Source: Candidatus Thiodubiliella endoseptemdiera
Lineage (GTDB): Bacteria > Pseudomonadota > Gammaproteobacteria > PS1 > Pseudothioglobaceae
Length of the DNA stretch: 64,000 nucleotides
Assembly: GCA_013416635.1 (NCBI GenBank)
Contig: JACCHT010000001.1
Span: 186,001 to 250,000, forward strand
Direction of reading: 5' to 3'
Below are positions 1 to 9,399 of the stretch, one piece after another. How positions within the stretch are numbered: position 1 is the stretch's first letter; every line of letters begins with the position of its first letter. The notes below the pieces were generated by a model. It searched no databases and had not been told where the DNA came from. It was given only the letters and a program-made list of their open reading frames with translations. Made by a program: the position numbers and the translations under genes.

Positions 1-230
1 TCTTTGTTAAAACCCTTTAGAAAATCAATCAAATCTCTGTCAATTTCAATCACATTTAATATCTTGACACACTCTAATAACAATAATGTCATCGCCCCTT
101 GTCCGGGACCAATTTCAAGCAAGTTATCGTCAAATTTTGGTGCAATCACCGACACAATACGACTAATAACCGTCTCATCAATTAAGAAATTTTGCCCAAA
201 GCGTTTGCGTGCTATGTGTTTATTTGCCAC
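1..230 (-). CDS. rsmA: Ribosomal RNA small subunit methyltransferase A, 5' part only
   Basis: This is the N-terminal part of the 16S rRNA dimethyladenosine transferase, which methylates two adenines near the 3' end of 16S rRNA. The frame begins with GTG at 230 and runs off the window. Visible motifs are RKRFGQNFLID near the start and the SAM-binding motif EIGPGQGAMT, followed by VIEIDRDL. The start overlaps the pdxA stop by 11 bp, so the two are translationally linked; pdxA-rsmA is the usual gammaproteobacterial order. In E. coli lptD and surA precede them, but here those two lie about 52 kb away. The GTG start is chosen because no ATG lies in frame upstream of the conserved N-terminus. Confidence 0.93.
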   Translation of the reverse strand, partial: MANKHIARKRFGQNFLIDETVISRIVSVIAPKFDDNLLEIGPGQGAMTLLLLECVKILNVIEIDRDLIDFLKGFNK

Positions 231-1197
231 GATTAATCAAATCCTTGGCGTAAGCAATTGCTGTGTGCAAACTGCCCATGCTAATATTCCCTGTACCCGC
301 AAGATTAAGTGCCGTGCCGTGATCCACCGAAGTGCGAATAAACGGCAAACCCAAAGTAACATTCACCGATTTTTTAAAGCCTAAAGTCTTTAATACCGGC
401 AGGCCTTGATCGTGATACATTGCCAACACACAATCCACCCCCCGCAAGGCATCAGGCGTAAAAGCTGTATCCGCAGGTACGCTACCAACAAGATTAAACC
501 CTTGTGTGTTGAGTTTTTTAATCAACGGATTGATAATTTCAATTTCTTCTCTGCCCAAATACCCATCTTCACCTGCGTGAGGATTTAGCCCACAGACCAC
601 AATTTTTGGATTTTGCAAACCGTAACCCTGTAAAGAATAATGAATAATGTGCAAAGTTTGCGTTAAAGAATCGGTTTGTATGTTTTTTGACACTTGGCTT
701 AACGGTATGTGCGTTGTCGCCAACGCCACTCGCAATCCCTCAGTTGCCAACATCATCACAGTTTTATCGATATTAGCGCGTTGCGCCAAATATTCAGTAT
801 GCCCACTAAACCCCTTGCCATTTTTATCTTGGTAAATATTGGCTTGGTTGATAACTCCTTTATGCAAAGGTCCAGTAACCAACGCCTGCGCTTTTTTATC
901 AAGGCAATATTGTGTGGCTAAATCCAATGTTTTTAACACATAAGCAGCATTATCTTTATTCAATTTCCCTGCCACCACTTCATCCGCTATTTTCACAGGA
1001 TAAACACACAATGATTTATCCTGTGAAGTGCTTTCTGTCTCACTAATTTTCAGTGTTAAACCGAGTATTTTTGCACGTGTAAGCAATACATCGGGGTCGG
1101 CAAAAACCAACAAATCCTGCGCAGTTTTTTCTTGGGCAATCATCACTGCCAAATCAGGACCAATTCCAGCGGGTTCACCGGGGGTAAATATAAGCAT
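220..1197 (-). CDS. pdxA: 4-hydroxythreonine-4-phosphate dehydrogenase
   Basis: PdxA oxidises 4-phosphohydroxy-L-threonine in the cytoplasmic DXP-dependent pathway to pyridoxal 5'-phosphate. The 325-residue length is normal for the family. The start MLIFTPGEPAGIGPD carries the glycine-rich N-terminal signature. The three expected divalent-metal histidines are at His163 (TTH), His207 (NPHAGE) and His262 (YHDQG), and His133 (SGHTE) is the conserved substrate residue. The C-terminal DHGTALNLAG motif is present. It overlaps rsmA by 11 bp. The 95 bp upstream separate it from a divergently transcribed efflux operon and must hold promoters for both. Confidence 0.96.
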   Translation of the reverse strand: MLIFTPGEPAGIGPDLAVMIAQEKTAQDLLVFADPDVLLTRAKILGLTLKISETESTSQDKSLCVYPVKIADEVVAGKLNKDNAAYVLKTLDLATQYCLDKKAQALVTGPLHKGVINQANIYQDKNGKGFSGHTEYLAQRANIDKTVMMLATEGLRVALATTHIPLSQVSKNIQTDSLTQTLHIIHYSLQGYGLQNPKIVVCGLNPHAGEDGYLGREEIEIINPLIKKLNTQGFNLVGSVPADTAFTPDALRGVDCVLAMYHDQGLPVLKTLGFKKSVNVTLGLPFIRTSVDHGTALNLAGTGNISMGSLHTAIAYAKDLINRGK

Positions 1198-1292
1198 TGT
1201 TCTGTCTTTTAATAATTAATAATGTGTTAAAATTTTTTGCTTATTATAAAGGTTTAAAATGGGTTAATTAGTGTAAAATTTCAAGGTTACGG

Positions 1293-2477
1293 ATGAAGTT
1301 CCTAATTAATTTTTTTACAAGGTTTAATATGAATTTAACAATAAAAATTGCTACAATATTAGCTTTACCACTACTATCGTTGTTTTCAAGCGCAGCACTA
1401 TTTAATCAAGGTCAACAAAATTATAAAACTGCTTACACTTTTCAGCAAGTCCAAGGTTTGTCGCTTGATAAAAGAGCACTTTTGGGCGGCAAGGTAATTT
1501 CTTCAGCGAAGGTGAGTTTATCAGCACAAGTTTCGGGCGATGTTCTTAGTGTTAAAGGTCAAGAAGGAGATATGTTCCATCAAGGTGCGACCCTTGTCAC
1601 TCTTGAGCAAGAGTCTATTCAGGCACAAAGAGACGCAGTTTATGCAGAAATAGAATCTGCTAATGAGGCCCTTAAAAACGCAGGTGTGCAGTATTCACAG
1701 TCTATTATTTCACCAAATTCAAGTGGTATGTTTGGGGGTGCAGGTAGTATGTTTTCAGTATTCACAGATCCGATGGTGAGAATGAGTGGACAGGGCAACC
1801 CTGATTTTGACAAGTATGCACGACGCACTTCTCGCTACACTACTTATCAACAAGCAAAACACAAGTTAACACAAGCACAACTTAAACTTAAACAAATGAA
1901 CGAACGCCTTAAAGATGCAAATATCACCGCCCCTTTTGATGGTGTTATTGTGGTTAAGAATGTTAATCAAGGCGATGTTGTTCAACCGGGGCAAGTGTTA
2001 ATGAAGTTTGCTAATATCAAAGACCTGCAAGTTGAATTAAATGTACCTTCTCGCTTAGTAACCAGTTTAAAGCTTAATAAAAAATACCGCATTAAGTTAG
2101 ATATTGCCAATGCCGTTGTTAATGCAAAATTGGTGCAAATCTATCCAATGGCAGACAACAACAAGCATAGTGTCAAGGTAAAGTTTGATTTGCCTGAAAA
2201 CACACCTGTTTTAGCAGGAGCTTATGCAGAGGTAGAGATTTTTGAAACAGACTCAGGTGTTTTAACACCGATCATTCCAGAAACAGCGATTATGTGGCGT
2301 TCAAGTCTGCCAAGTGTGTTTATTGTCAATCCACAAACTAACAAAACTGAACTTAGATTTGTGCGTCTTGGTGAGCAAGCAGGCAAAGGCAAAAAAAGCG
2401 TTTTATCAGGTATAAAGATTGGTGAAAGGATTGTTACTAACCCAAATATCTTAATGATTTCAGGGATGGATATTTAA
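1293..2477 (+). CDS. RND efflux periplasmic adaptor (membrane fusion protein)
   Basis: This is a HlyD/AcrA-like adaptor that would link an inner-membrane RND pump to an outer-membrane channel. It has an N-terminal hydrophobic signal/anchor (LTIKIATILALPLLSLFSSA), a lipoyl/barrel half-motif near residues 75-100 (SAQVSGDVLSVKGQEGDMF), a helical hairpin rich in Gln and Ala (residues about 105-205), the second lipoyl half (ITAPFDGVIVVKNVNQGD), and C-terminal beta domains. An in-frame ATG at 1329 gives a cleaner signal peptide and has AAGG 6-7 nt upstream, so the protein may be 382 rather than 394 residues. The RND gene follows after 3 bp. No outer-membrane TolC-like gene is present nearby. Substrate unknown. 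Confidence 0.9.
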   Translation: MKFLINFFTRFNMNLTIKIATILALPLLSLFSSAALFNQGQQNYKTAYTFQQVQGLSLDKRALLGGKVISSAKVSLSAQVSGDVLSVKGQEGDMFHQGATLVTLEQESIQAQRDAVYAEIESANEALKNAGVQYSQSIISPNSSGMFGGAGSMFSVFTDPMVRMSGQGNPDFDKYARRTSRYTTYQQAKHKLTQAQLKLKQMNERLKDANITAPFDGVIVVKNVNQGDVVQPGQVLMKFANIKDLQVELNVPSRLVTSLKLNKKYRIKLDIANAVVNAKLVQIYPMADNNKHSVKVKFDLPENTPVLAGAYAEVEIFETDSGVLTPIIPETAIMWRSSLPSVFIVNPQTNKTELRFVRLGEQAGKGKKSVLSGIKIGERIVTNPNILMISGMDI

Positions 2478-2480
2478 TTT

Positions 2481-5400
2481 ATGTCAAACCACGAACATAT
2501 CGATCTCTCGAAAGATAAAAATATCAATGTAGATGTAATTCTTGATGATGTAAAAGACTACGAATTAGGTATTGCGGGCAAACTAACTAAGGCTTTCATC
2601 ACTTCACCACTCTCTATCATCTTGTTCTTTGCTATGTTTGGTGCAGGTATTATCGGATTGATTTCCACTCCACGACAGGAGGACCCACAGATTTCTGTGC
2701 CACTAATTGATGTATTTGTTGAATACCCAGGTGCCTCTTCGGAAGAAGTGGCTAATATCGTGGTTAAACCGTTAGAACGAATGATGTCTAATATCTTAGG
2801 CGTTAAGCATGTTTATTCTGTCAGTGACAAAGGCAAGGGTGTCATCACCATTGAATTTGATGTTGGGCAAGAAATGACAGCTTCTGTGCTTAAGGTGCGT
2901 GACAAAATGTTGGCAAATCTTGAATTTATGCCACCTGGGCTAAAGCAACCTCTAGTTAAACCCAAGGAAATTGACGATGTTTCTATTATCAACCTAACTT
3001 TATGGTCAAAAACCGTTGATGATGGACAATTACGCGCTCTCGGTTTAGAGTTGTTACAACAACTTGAAAAAGTCCAAGACACTAATGCAGGCTTTGTTGT
3101 TGGCGGACGAAAAGAGATTTTCCATGTTGATATATATCCGGGCCGTCTTGCAGGGTATGGTATTTCTGTTCAGCAGATTTCCAACACTATTGGCAGTGCC
3201 AATGTCAGTGCCAATACGGGCAATATTGAACTGAATGGTTTGAAAATGGAAGTTTATTCAGGGGATTTCTTTAAAAAAGTAGAGGATATTGAGAACTTGG
3301 TGATTGCCGTAAAAGACGGTAAGCCTGTGTATGTCCGTGATGTGGCAGATGTATATTATGCACCAGAAGAGGCACACCATATGGTTAATCATTATAGTGG
3401 TGTCGCTAATAAAGACGCAGTAAAAGCAATAGGTGAGCAGGCAGTAACGATTGCCATTGCTAAAAAATTCGGCACTAACGGTGTTAAAGTTGCCAGCGAT
3501 ATTTTAGCCAAAGTTGAAGAATTAAAAGGGCGCCTTATTCCAGATAATGTTGAAGTTAGTGTTAGCAGAAATTACGGAAAATCAGCTAAGGACAAGGTTA
3601 ACGCATTAATCAAAAAACTTTTTATTGCAACTGGTGCTGTAACTTTATTGGTTTGGTTTACACTTGGCATCCGTCCTGCAATTGTAGTAACACTAGTCAT
3701 CCCAGTGGTGTTGCTAATGACTATTTTCTCAGCTTGGATGCTGGGTATGACTATTGATAGGGTAAGTTTGTTTGCGTTGATTTTTTCTATCGGTATTCTG
3801 GTAGATGATGCTATTGTGGTTACTGAAAATATTTATCGCCGGTGGCTGATTGACGATAAAATTACTATTGCTACTGCGATTGATGCGGTGCGTGAAGTCG
3901 GTAATCCGACTATTCTTGCGACCTTTACCGTAGTTGCCGCTTTAGTTCCGATGGCAGCGGTAAGTGGTATGATGGGGCCTTATATGGCGCCAATTCCCGT
4001 CTTAGGCTCGGTGGCAATGATGTTCTCATTGTTTGCTGCATTTGTATTTACACCTTATTTTATTATGCAGTTCGTGCCACCGATTAATGTACTGCACAAA
4101 ATGCACGAAAAAGAAGAGAAAGAAGGCAAAATATTACACGCTTTTTTCCACTCAACCATTGCCAAGTTATTCAATATCAGAAATTACGGTATGGGCTTTT
4201 TAATTGGTTTAGTAGTCGCATTCTTTCTATCAATGTCAATGTTTTACACCACGGCAGTGCCAGTGAAAATGTTGCCATTAGACAATAAATCAGAGTTTGG
4301 CGTGTCATTAGATATGCCTGATGGCACAGCATTGTCAGAAACGGCTTCTACCTTGCACAAAATGGCGCAGATCTTGCGTAAGATGCCAGAAGTGGTTTCT
4401 ATTCAATCTTATTCAGGCACTGCCAAGCCATTTGACTTTAATGGCTTAGTACGACACTCTTATTTGCGTCAAAACTCGTCAGAGGGTGAATTGCAAATTC
4501 AATTAGCAGAAAAGCACGAACGCAATCGTTCTAGTCACGAAGTGGCACTTGAAGCACGACAGTTAATCCGCCAAGTAGCGTTAGATGCAGGGGCAAATTA
4601 TGCTGTAGTTGAAATGCCACCAGGTCCACCAGTATTACGCCCTGTAGTTGCGGAAGTGTATGGACCCGATAAAGAAACGCGTCGTAAGTTAGCCAATGAT
4701 TTAACTAAGATGTTCAAAGAATCAGGCACGATGACCGACATCGATAACTTAATGCGTGATGAGTATCCAGTGATTAATTTCCAAGTGGATACTGCCAAAG
4801 CCTCTCGTTTCGGAGTTAGTGTCCGCACCATTAAAGAAACTTTGGCAATGGCAATGAGTAATTTTAATGTTACCACTATCCGTCTCAAAAATGCATTAGA
4901 GCCTTCTCGTGTTTGCCTGCAAGTACCATTAGCAAGACGCTCACAACTGTCTTACCTAACGCAATTACCTGTGCCATCACAATACGGTGGTATGATTCCA
5001 ATTTCTGAATTGGGTGTTTTTGTTTACAAAAAACAAGACGATTTAATATTCCACAAAGATTTAGCCGATATTGAATATGTTTTGGGTGAGCCAATTGGCC
5101 GTCTCAGTGCGCCAATTTACGCAATGTTTGGTGTTGACGATTTATTGTTAGATTATCAGACAGTTGATGGCAAAGTGCTACAAGGTGAGTATCTAGGCCC
5201 GCCAGAAGACCAAACTAAGCCAAGTTTTGAGTGGGGTGGTGAATGGACAGTTACTTATGAAACTTTCCGTGATATGGGTATCGCATTTGCCATAGCACTC
5301 GTGGTTATTTATATGTTAGTCGTTTGGCAATTCGGCAATTTCATTATCCCAGCCGTGATTATGGCACCTATTCCCTTAACCTTGCTCGGTATTGTGCCAG

Positions 5401-5990
5401 GGCATTGGTTGATGGGTTCAGAATTCACTGCTACTTCAATGATTGGCTGGATTGCCTTAGCAGGTATTATTGTGCGTAATTCCATTTTATTGGTAGATTT
5501 TACCGTGCAAGAATATGCCAAAGGTAAGTCATTTTTTGATGCTGTAATTGATTCTTGTGCTGCAAGAACCCGTCCAATTATGATTACCGCTTTCGCTTTA
5601 GTTGGTGGATCAAGCGTTATTTTATCCGATCCAATCTTCCAGGGTATGGCAATTTCACTACTGTTTGGCGTCTTAGTCTCAACCGTCTTAACTCTAATCG
5701 TCATCCCACTCGGCACACTATCCGCAGGCGAAGCCTCTTGCCGTGCTATTGCTGTTAATATGGGCTTACTACCAGGTGATTCCGACTCTGACGCAAAATA
5801 CAACATTAGGAAGAAGGCTGCCACTAATAGCAACAAAGAAGAAAGCAAAGTCAATGCCAAAGAGTGGGTGCAAAATCTAATAAATAAAGATAATGCCACT
5901 AAGAAAGACACAGATACAAAACCTGAGACCAAGTCCAAAAAGATTGACACTAATGGTTTCCTGAAAAAAGAACACAAGGACGATATTTGA
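2481..5990 (+). CDS. RND-family efflux pump, inner-membrane permease
   Basis: This is a proton-driven AcrB-type transporter of 1169 residues, longer than the usual 1030-1050. TM1 is around residues 35-60 and is followed by TPRQEDPQIS and the porter domains. TM4 carries the paired acidic residues of the proton relay in SIGILVDDAIVVTENIYRR (near residues 440-443). A second porter repeat and TM7-12 follow, ending near VLTLIVIPLGTL. Beyond TM12 lies a strongly charged tail of about 80 residues, rich in Lys, Asp and Asn, which most family members lack. It forms an operon with the adaptor gene 3 bp upstream, and a hairpin terminator lies 75 bp downstream. The divergent relationship to characterised drug or metal pumps prevents a substrate call. 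Confidence 0.93.
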   Translation: MSNHEHIDLSKDKNINVDVILDDVKDYELGIAGKLTKAFITSPLSIILFFAMFGAGIIGLISTPRQEDPQISVPLIDVFVEYPGASSEEVANIVVKPLERMMSNILGVKHVYSVSDKGKGVITIEFDVGQEMTASVLKVRDKMLANLEFMPPGLKQPLVKPKEIDDVSIINLTLWSKTVDDGQLRALGLELLQQLEKVQDTNAGFVVGGRKEIFHVDIYPGRLAGYGISVQQISNTIGSANVSANTGNIELNGLKMEVYSGDFFKKVEDIENLVIAVKDGKPVYVRDVADVYYAPEEAHHMVNHYSGVANKDAVKAIGEQAVTIAIAKKFGTNGVKVASDILAKVEELKGRLIPDNVEVSVSRNYGKSAKDKVNALIKKLFIATGAVTLLVWFTLGIRPAIVVTLVIPVVLLMTIFSAWMLGMTIDRVSLFALIFSIGILVDDAIVVTENIYRRWLIDDKITIATAIDAVREVGNPTILATFTVVAALVPMAAVSGMMGPYMAPIPVLGSVAMMFSLFAAFVFTPYFIMQFVPPINVLHKMHEKEEKEGKILHAFFHSTIAKLFNIRNYGMGFLIGLVVAFFLSMSMFYTTAVPVKMLPLDNKSEFGVSLDMPDGTALSETASTLHKMAQILRKMPEVVSIQSYSGTAKPFDFNGLVRHSYLRQNSSEGELQIQLAEKHERNRSSHEVALEARQLIRQVALDAGANYAVVEMPPGPPVLRPVVAEVYGPDKETRRKLANDLTKMFKESGTMTDIDNLMRDEYPVINFQVDTAKASRFGVSVRTIKETLAMAMSNFNVTTIRLKNALEPSRVCLQVPLARRSQLSYLTQLPVPSQYGGMIPISELGVFVYKKQDDLIFHKDLADIEYVLGEPIGRLSAPIYAMFGVDDLLLDYQTVDGKVLQGEYLGPPEDQTKPSFEWGGEWTVTYETFRDMGIAFAIALVVIYMLVVWQFGNFIIPAVIMAPIPLTLLGIVPGHWLMGSEFTATSMIGWIALAGIIVRNSILLVDFTVQEYAKGKSFFDAVIDSCAARTRPIMITAFALVGGSSVILSDPIFQGMAISLLFGVLVSTVLTLIVIPLGTLSAGEASCRAIAVNMGLLPGDSDSDAKYNIRKKAATNSNKEESKVNAKEWVQNLINKDNATKKDTDTKPETKSKKIDTNGFLKKEHKDDI

Positions 5991-6064
5991 GTGACTGTCT
6001 GACAAACATAAGAGCAGAAGTCAGGAGGATAAGGGATTAGTATTTTCTATTTGTTAGGTATTAG

Positions 6065-6102
6065 AAAAACCCGATACCTAAACTAGTAGGTATCGGGTTT
6101 TT
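6065..6102. terminator. Bidirectional intrinsic terminator
   Basis: A perfect 15-bp stem (6065-6079 with 6088-6102) closes an 8-base loop. The outer part of the stem is an A run on one side and a T run on the other, so it can stop the RND operon on the plus strand and lipA on the minus strand. Confidence 0.9.
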
Positions 6103-6118
6103 TACCACTCATCTAAAA

Positions 6119-6279
6119 GAGACCTTTGCATAAATAGGGATGATTAGCAAAATGACAGATTTTATTAAATTGGAAATTTTTTAAATCCACTCCTAGCAGG
6201 GCTAAGGGTGTTTTTAAAAAGTTTGTAATTTGATGAAAGATGGCGTTTTGATGATTATTCATATTTATGCAAAGGTCTC
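6119..6279 (-). mobile_element. 161-bp MITE, full copy 1
   Basis: This full-length copy has the 18-bp terminal inverted repeats GAGACCTTTGCATAAATA and is flanked by the 5-bp duplication TAAAA (6114-6118 and 6280-6284). It lies between the convergent RND operon terminator and lipA. The strand given is that of the stop-free frame inside the element. Confidence 0.95.
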
Positions 6280-6291
6280 TAAAAGTAAAAT

Positions 6292-7239
6292 TCACCCAAT
6301 AGTTTTCCCGGCTGCTTGCAAATCAGCATGATAGGATGAGCGCACCATTGGACCACTGGCGACTTGTGAAAATCCCATTGTTGTGGCAAGAGTTTTGTAT
6401 TCTTGGAATTGTTTGGGGGTGATGTAGGCTTCGACGGCGAGGTGGTGTTTACTTGGCTGTAGATATTGGCCGAGGGTGAGCATATCGACATTATGGGCTC
6501 GTAAGTCGGATAGGACATTGAGCACTTGTTGCTTGCTTTCGCCGACGCCAAGCATTAAACCTGATTTAGTGATGACTTCGGGGTGTTGTTGCTTGAATGA
6601 TTGTAGCAATTTTAAAGAATACTCGTAACTTGCGCCTGGACGCACTTTTGGATATAGGCTTGGCACGGTTTCAAGATTGTGGTTAAAGATATCGGGTGGG
6701 CAAGTTTGTAGGACTTCAAGGGCTTTGTCTATTCTGCCACGGAAGTCAGGGGTTAGGATTTCAATTTTGACGGCGGGGGTGGTTTGTCTGATTGCGTCAA
6801 TGCATTGTTTGAAGTGGTTTGCACCACCATCTCGCAAATCGTCTCTATCTACCGAAGTGATTACCACATATTTGAGCGCCATTTTTTCGATGGTTTCTGC
6901 AAGATGTTTTGGTTCGTCTGCATCAAGTGGCTTAGGTTTTCCATGTGCGACATCGCAGAATGGACAACGACGGGTGCAGATTTGCCCCATAATCATAAAG
7001 GTGGCAGTACCGTGGTTAAAGCATTCAGCAAGGTTGGGGCATTGTGCTTCTTCGCAGACGGTGAATAGCTTTTGCGAACGCAGAGTTTTTTTGAGTTTGC
7101 TGACTTTTGAGCCACTGGCGAGTTTAATGCGAATCCAATCAGGTTTTTTGATTGGCACGCGCGTTGCGTCAGGCTTAATCCTTAATCGTGCAGTTTTTGA
7201 TTCGCCTTTTAGGGCTTTGATTTCAATTTCTTGTGACAT
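6292..7239 (-). CDS. lipA: Lipoyl synthase (radical SAM)
   Basis: LipA inserts two sulfur atoms into protein-bound octanoyl groups to make lipoate for 2-oxoacid dehydrogenases and the glycine cleavage H protein. It is 315 residues long. The auxiliary cluster cysteines are Cys62, Cys67 and Cys73 ([12 protein letters not shown]), and the radical SAM cluster is Cys88, Cys92 and Cys95 (CTRRCPFC). The C-terminal RSSYHA motif, whose serine ligates the auxiliary cluster, is present near residue 302. The start overlaps the end of lipB by 17 bp, so expression is coupled. A MITE lies 12 bp beyond the stop. Confidence 0.97.
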   Translation of the reverse strand: MSQEIEIKALKGESKTARLRIKPDATRVPIKKPDWIRIKLASGSKVSKLKKTLRSQKLFTVCEEAQCPNLAECFNHGTATFMIMGQICTRRCPFCDVAHGKPKPLDADEPKHLAETIEKMALKYVVITSVDRDDLRDGGANHFKQCIDAIRQTTPAVKIEILTPDFRGRIDKALEVLQTCPPDIFNHNLETVPSLYPKVRPGASYEYSLKLLQSFKQQHPEVITKSGLMLGVGESKQQVLNVLSDLRAHNVDMLTLGQYLQPSKHHLAVEAYITPKQFQEYKTLATTMGFSQVASGPMVRSSYHADLQAAGKTIG

Positions 7240-7828
7240 GGCGGGTTAATAGTTGCGTGAGTTCGCTACCGATGGTTTTAAGTTGTACATTATCCGTTAA
7301 ATCGGCGAGTTGTGTGACGGCTAAACCTTGATATCCACAAGGGTTTATCTGTGAAAAGGGGGACAGGTCCATATTGACATTCAAACTCAATCCATGGTAA
7401 GTAGCGCCATTTTTTACTTTAAGCCCTAATGCAGCAATTTTGGCGTCTTTGACATAGACGCCGTGCGCACCTTCTTTTAAATGCGATTCAACCCCGTAAG
7501 TGGTGAATAAGTCCATAATGGATGATTCTATCAATGACACCATTTTTTTAACACCAATACCTAAACGACGCAAGTCAATCAGACAATAAACCACTAATTG
7601 CCCAGGTGCGTGATAAGTAATTTGTCCGCCACGGTCGCTCTGTACCATAGGAATATCGCTATTTTGTAATCGGTTCTTAGATTTTCCTGAGATACCTTGG
7701 GTGAAAACAGCAGGGTGTTCAACAATCCACAATTCGTCTTCGGTGTCACTTTGACGCTCGGCAGTAAAGACTTTCATTGCTTCCCAAGTCTGGGTATAGT
7801 CTTGCAATCCAAGGTGAATGGTTTTCAT
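7223..7828 (-). CDS. lipB: Octanoyltransferase (lipoate-protein ligase B)
   Basis: LipB transfers octanoate from acyl carrier protein to lipoyl domains, the step before LipA. The 201-residue protein carries the signature [17 protein letters not shown] (His73) and the catalytic Lys130 (KIAALGL) and Cys164 (NPCGYQG), matching the lysine/cysteine pair known for the family. It lies in the compact minus-strand order ybeD-lipB-lipA, with 3 bp after ybeD and a 17-bp overlap with lipA. Confidence 0.96.
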   Translation of the reverse strand: MKTIHLGLQDYTQTWEAMKVFTAERQSDTEDELWIVEHPAVFTQGISGKSKNRLQNSDIPMVQSDRGGQITYHAPGQLVVYCLIDLRRLGIGVKKMVSLIESSIMDLFTTYGVESHLKEGAHGVYVKDAKIAALGLKVKNGATYHGLSLNVNMDLSPFSQINPCGYQGLAVTQLADLTDNVQLKTIGSELTQLLTRHVTRN

Positions 7829-7831
7829 TTT

Positions 7832-8116
7832 TTACAAAATGTAGGCGATTAAAGGGTGGTCTTGCAGTTCTTTATTGATGGAATTGAGTTGCACCACGCT
7901 AGTAGCAGTAATTCTTACGGTGTAAGAGATGTAACTGCCTTTTGAGCTTTTTCTGCTGGTAATTTGACTTGGGTGAATTTCCCCTGCATGGCGTTCAATA
8001 ATACAACACATTTCAGTATGTAAGTCTTTGCGGTCTTTACCCATTATTTTGATAGGGTAGTCGCAGGGGAAATTAAAAATTTCTTCAGGAGTTGGTTTTG
8101 CATTTGGCTTAATCAT
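7832..8116 (-). CDS. ybeD: YbeD/DUF493 family protein
   Basis: This is a small cytoplasmic ACT-like protein of 94 residues, about the usual length for DUF493. Recognisable parts are FPCDYPIKIMGK near the start and YISYTVRITATS in the middle. In many gammaproteobacteria it precedes lipB, as here. No biochemical role is established; a regulatory link to lipoylation is inferred from position only. A gap of 63 bp separates it from the divergent MoxR gene. Confidence 0.9.
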   Translation of the reverse strand: MIKPNAKPTPEEIFNFPCDYPIKIMGKDRKDLHTEMCCIIERHAGEIHPSQITSRKSSKGSYISYTVRITATSVVQLNSINKELQDHPLIAYIL

Positions 8117-8179
8117 AATTGAGCAATTTTAGTATCTATTGCTATAAAATAGGGACAATTTTACTATTTTCAAGTCCAA

Positions 8180-9217
8180 ATGCGTCCAGAACAAGTCAGT
8201 ATTATCTTAAATCAAGAATTTGAATCTGTTACCAAAGGTCATCATACACCTGTAATGCTGTGGGGTGCGCCAGGGATTGGTAAGTCACAAATCATTGCAC
8301 AGGTTGCGACTGAGCATAAAGTTGGAATGATTGATATTCGCCTATCACAGATGGAGCCGAGTGATTTGCGTGGTATTCCTTTTAAAAATGGCGAGCAAGT
8401 AGATTGGGCAATCCCATCATTATTACCTAATGCAGAGCGACACGGCGAGAAAGGGATTTTATTTTTAGATGAGATTACCTCTGCACCACCGACGGTATCT
8501 GCAGCAGCTTATCAATTGATTTTGGACAGGCGTTTAGGGGATTATATTGTACCTGACGGTTGGGTGATTTTTGCTGCGGGAAACCGCCAAGGTGACAGGG
8601 GTGTAACTTATTCAATGCCTGCACCACTTGCCAACCGTTTTTCGCATTATGATTTGGAGGTTAATCTTGATGATTGGGTGGCTTGGGCGTATAAAAACAA
8701 CATTGATGAGCGAATTATTGGTTTCTTGCGTTATCGCCCTGAGCATTTGTTTGAATTTGATGCAGCACATAATCCTGTGGCTTTCCGTCACCGAGAACTT
8801 GGGAATTTACCCACCGTGCTTTGCAAAAATTTGAAGCAATTTAAATCTATTCAGAGCAGCAGCAACCGCCTGTGTAGGTGAAGTGGCAGGGGTTGAAGTT
8901 ACCACTTTTATTGAGCATTTAGAAGATTTACCCGACCTTGATGCGATTGTAAAGGGTGAATCTGTGCCTATTCCTGATGCGATTGATTTACAATATGCGA
9001 TTTGTTCTGCTTTAGTAGGTAGGGCAATCAGTGCTAAAGGGGCAGTAATGCACAGAAAGTTTGGGGCAACATCCTTAATTTTGCCAAAGATTTTCCACAA
9101 AAAGAACTCGGTGTGATGTTGGTGTCTGATATGCAACGCGCTATTGGTGAAGAAATTTTTATCATTCCTGAGTTTGCAGACTGGGCAACAAAGATTGCTG
9201 ATATTATATTTGATTGA
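8180..9217 (+). pseudogene. MoxR-type AAA+ ATPase, frame-disrupted
   Basis: This is a MoxR/CbbQ/NorQ-like AAA+ ATPase, a family that usually works with a VWA-domain partner as a chaperone for metalloenzymes or complexes. Walker A is GAPGIGKS (residues 29-36), Walker B ILFLDE is near 92-97, and sensor 1 is FAAGNR. The first frame runs to 8881, but the sequence leaves it near 8800. It continues in other frames (GEVAGVEVTTF, then SDMQRAIGEEIFIIPEF) to a stop at 9215-9217, needing about three single-base corrections. The VWA partner gene lies 4 kb downstream, separated by a MITE, nnrS, a hemerythrin gene and a defence-like pair. Whether the gene is truly dead or the indels are sequence errors cannot be decided here. 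Confidence 0.8.
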
Positions 9218-9230
9218 GACTATACTATAC

Positions 9231-9391
9231 GAGACCTTTGCATAAATATGAATAATCATCAAAACGCCATCTTTCATCAAATTACAAACTTTTTAAAAAC
9301 ACCCTTAGCCCTGCTAGGAGTGGATTTAAAAAATTTCCAATTTAATAAAATCTGTCATTTTGCTAATCATCCCTATTTATGCAAAGGTCTC
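9231..9391 (+). mobile_element. 161-bp MITE, full copy 2
   Basis: This full copy has 18-bp terminal repeats and the 5-bp duplication TATAC (9226-9230 and 9392-9396). It is inserted between the end of the MoxR gene and nnrS. Its right terminal repeat contains an ATG (9379) in frame with nnrS, which could add seven residues to NnrS. Any original nnrS promoter would have been displaced upstream. Confidence 0.95.
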
Positions 9392-9399
9392 TATACAAA

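Noticed and set aside
5309..5977. A 222-residue minus-strand frame
   Set aside because: It is antisense to the end of the RND pump gene, which is clearly the real product.
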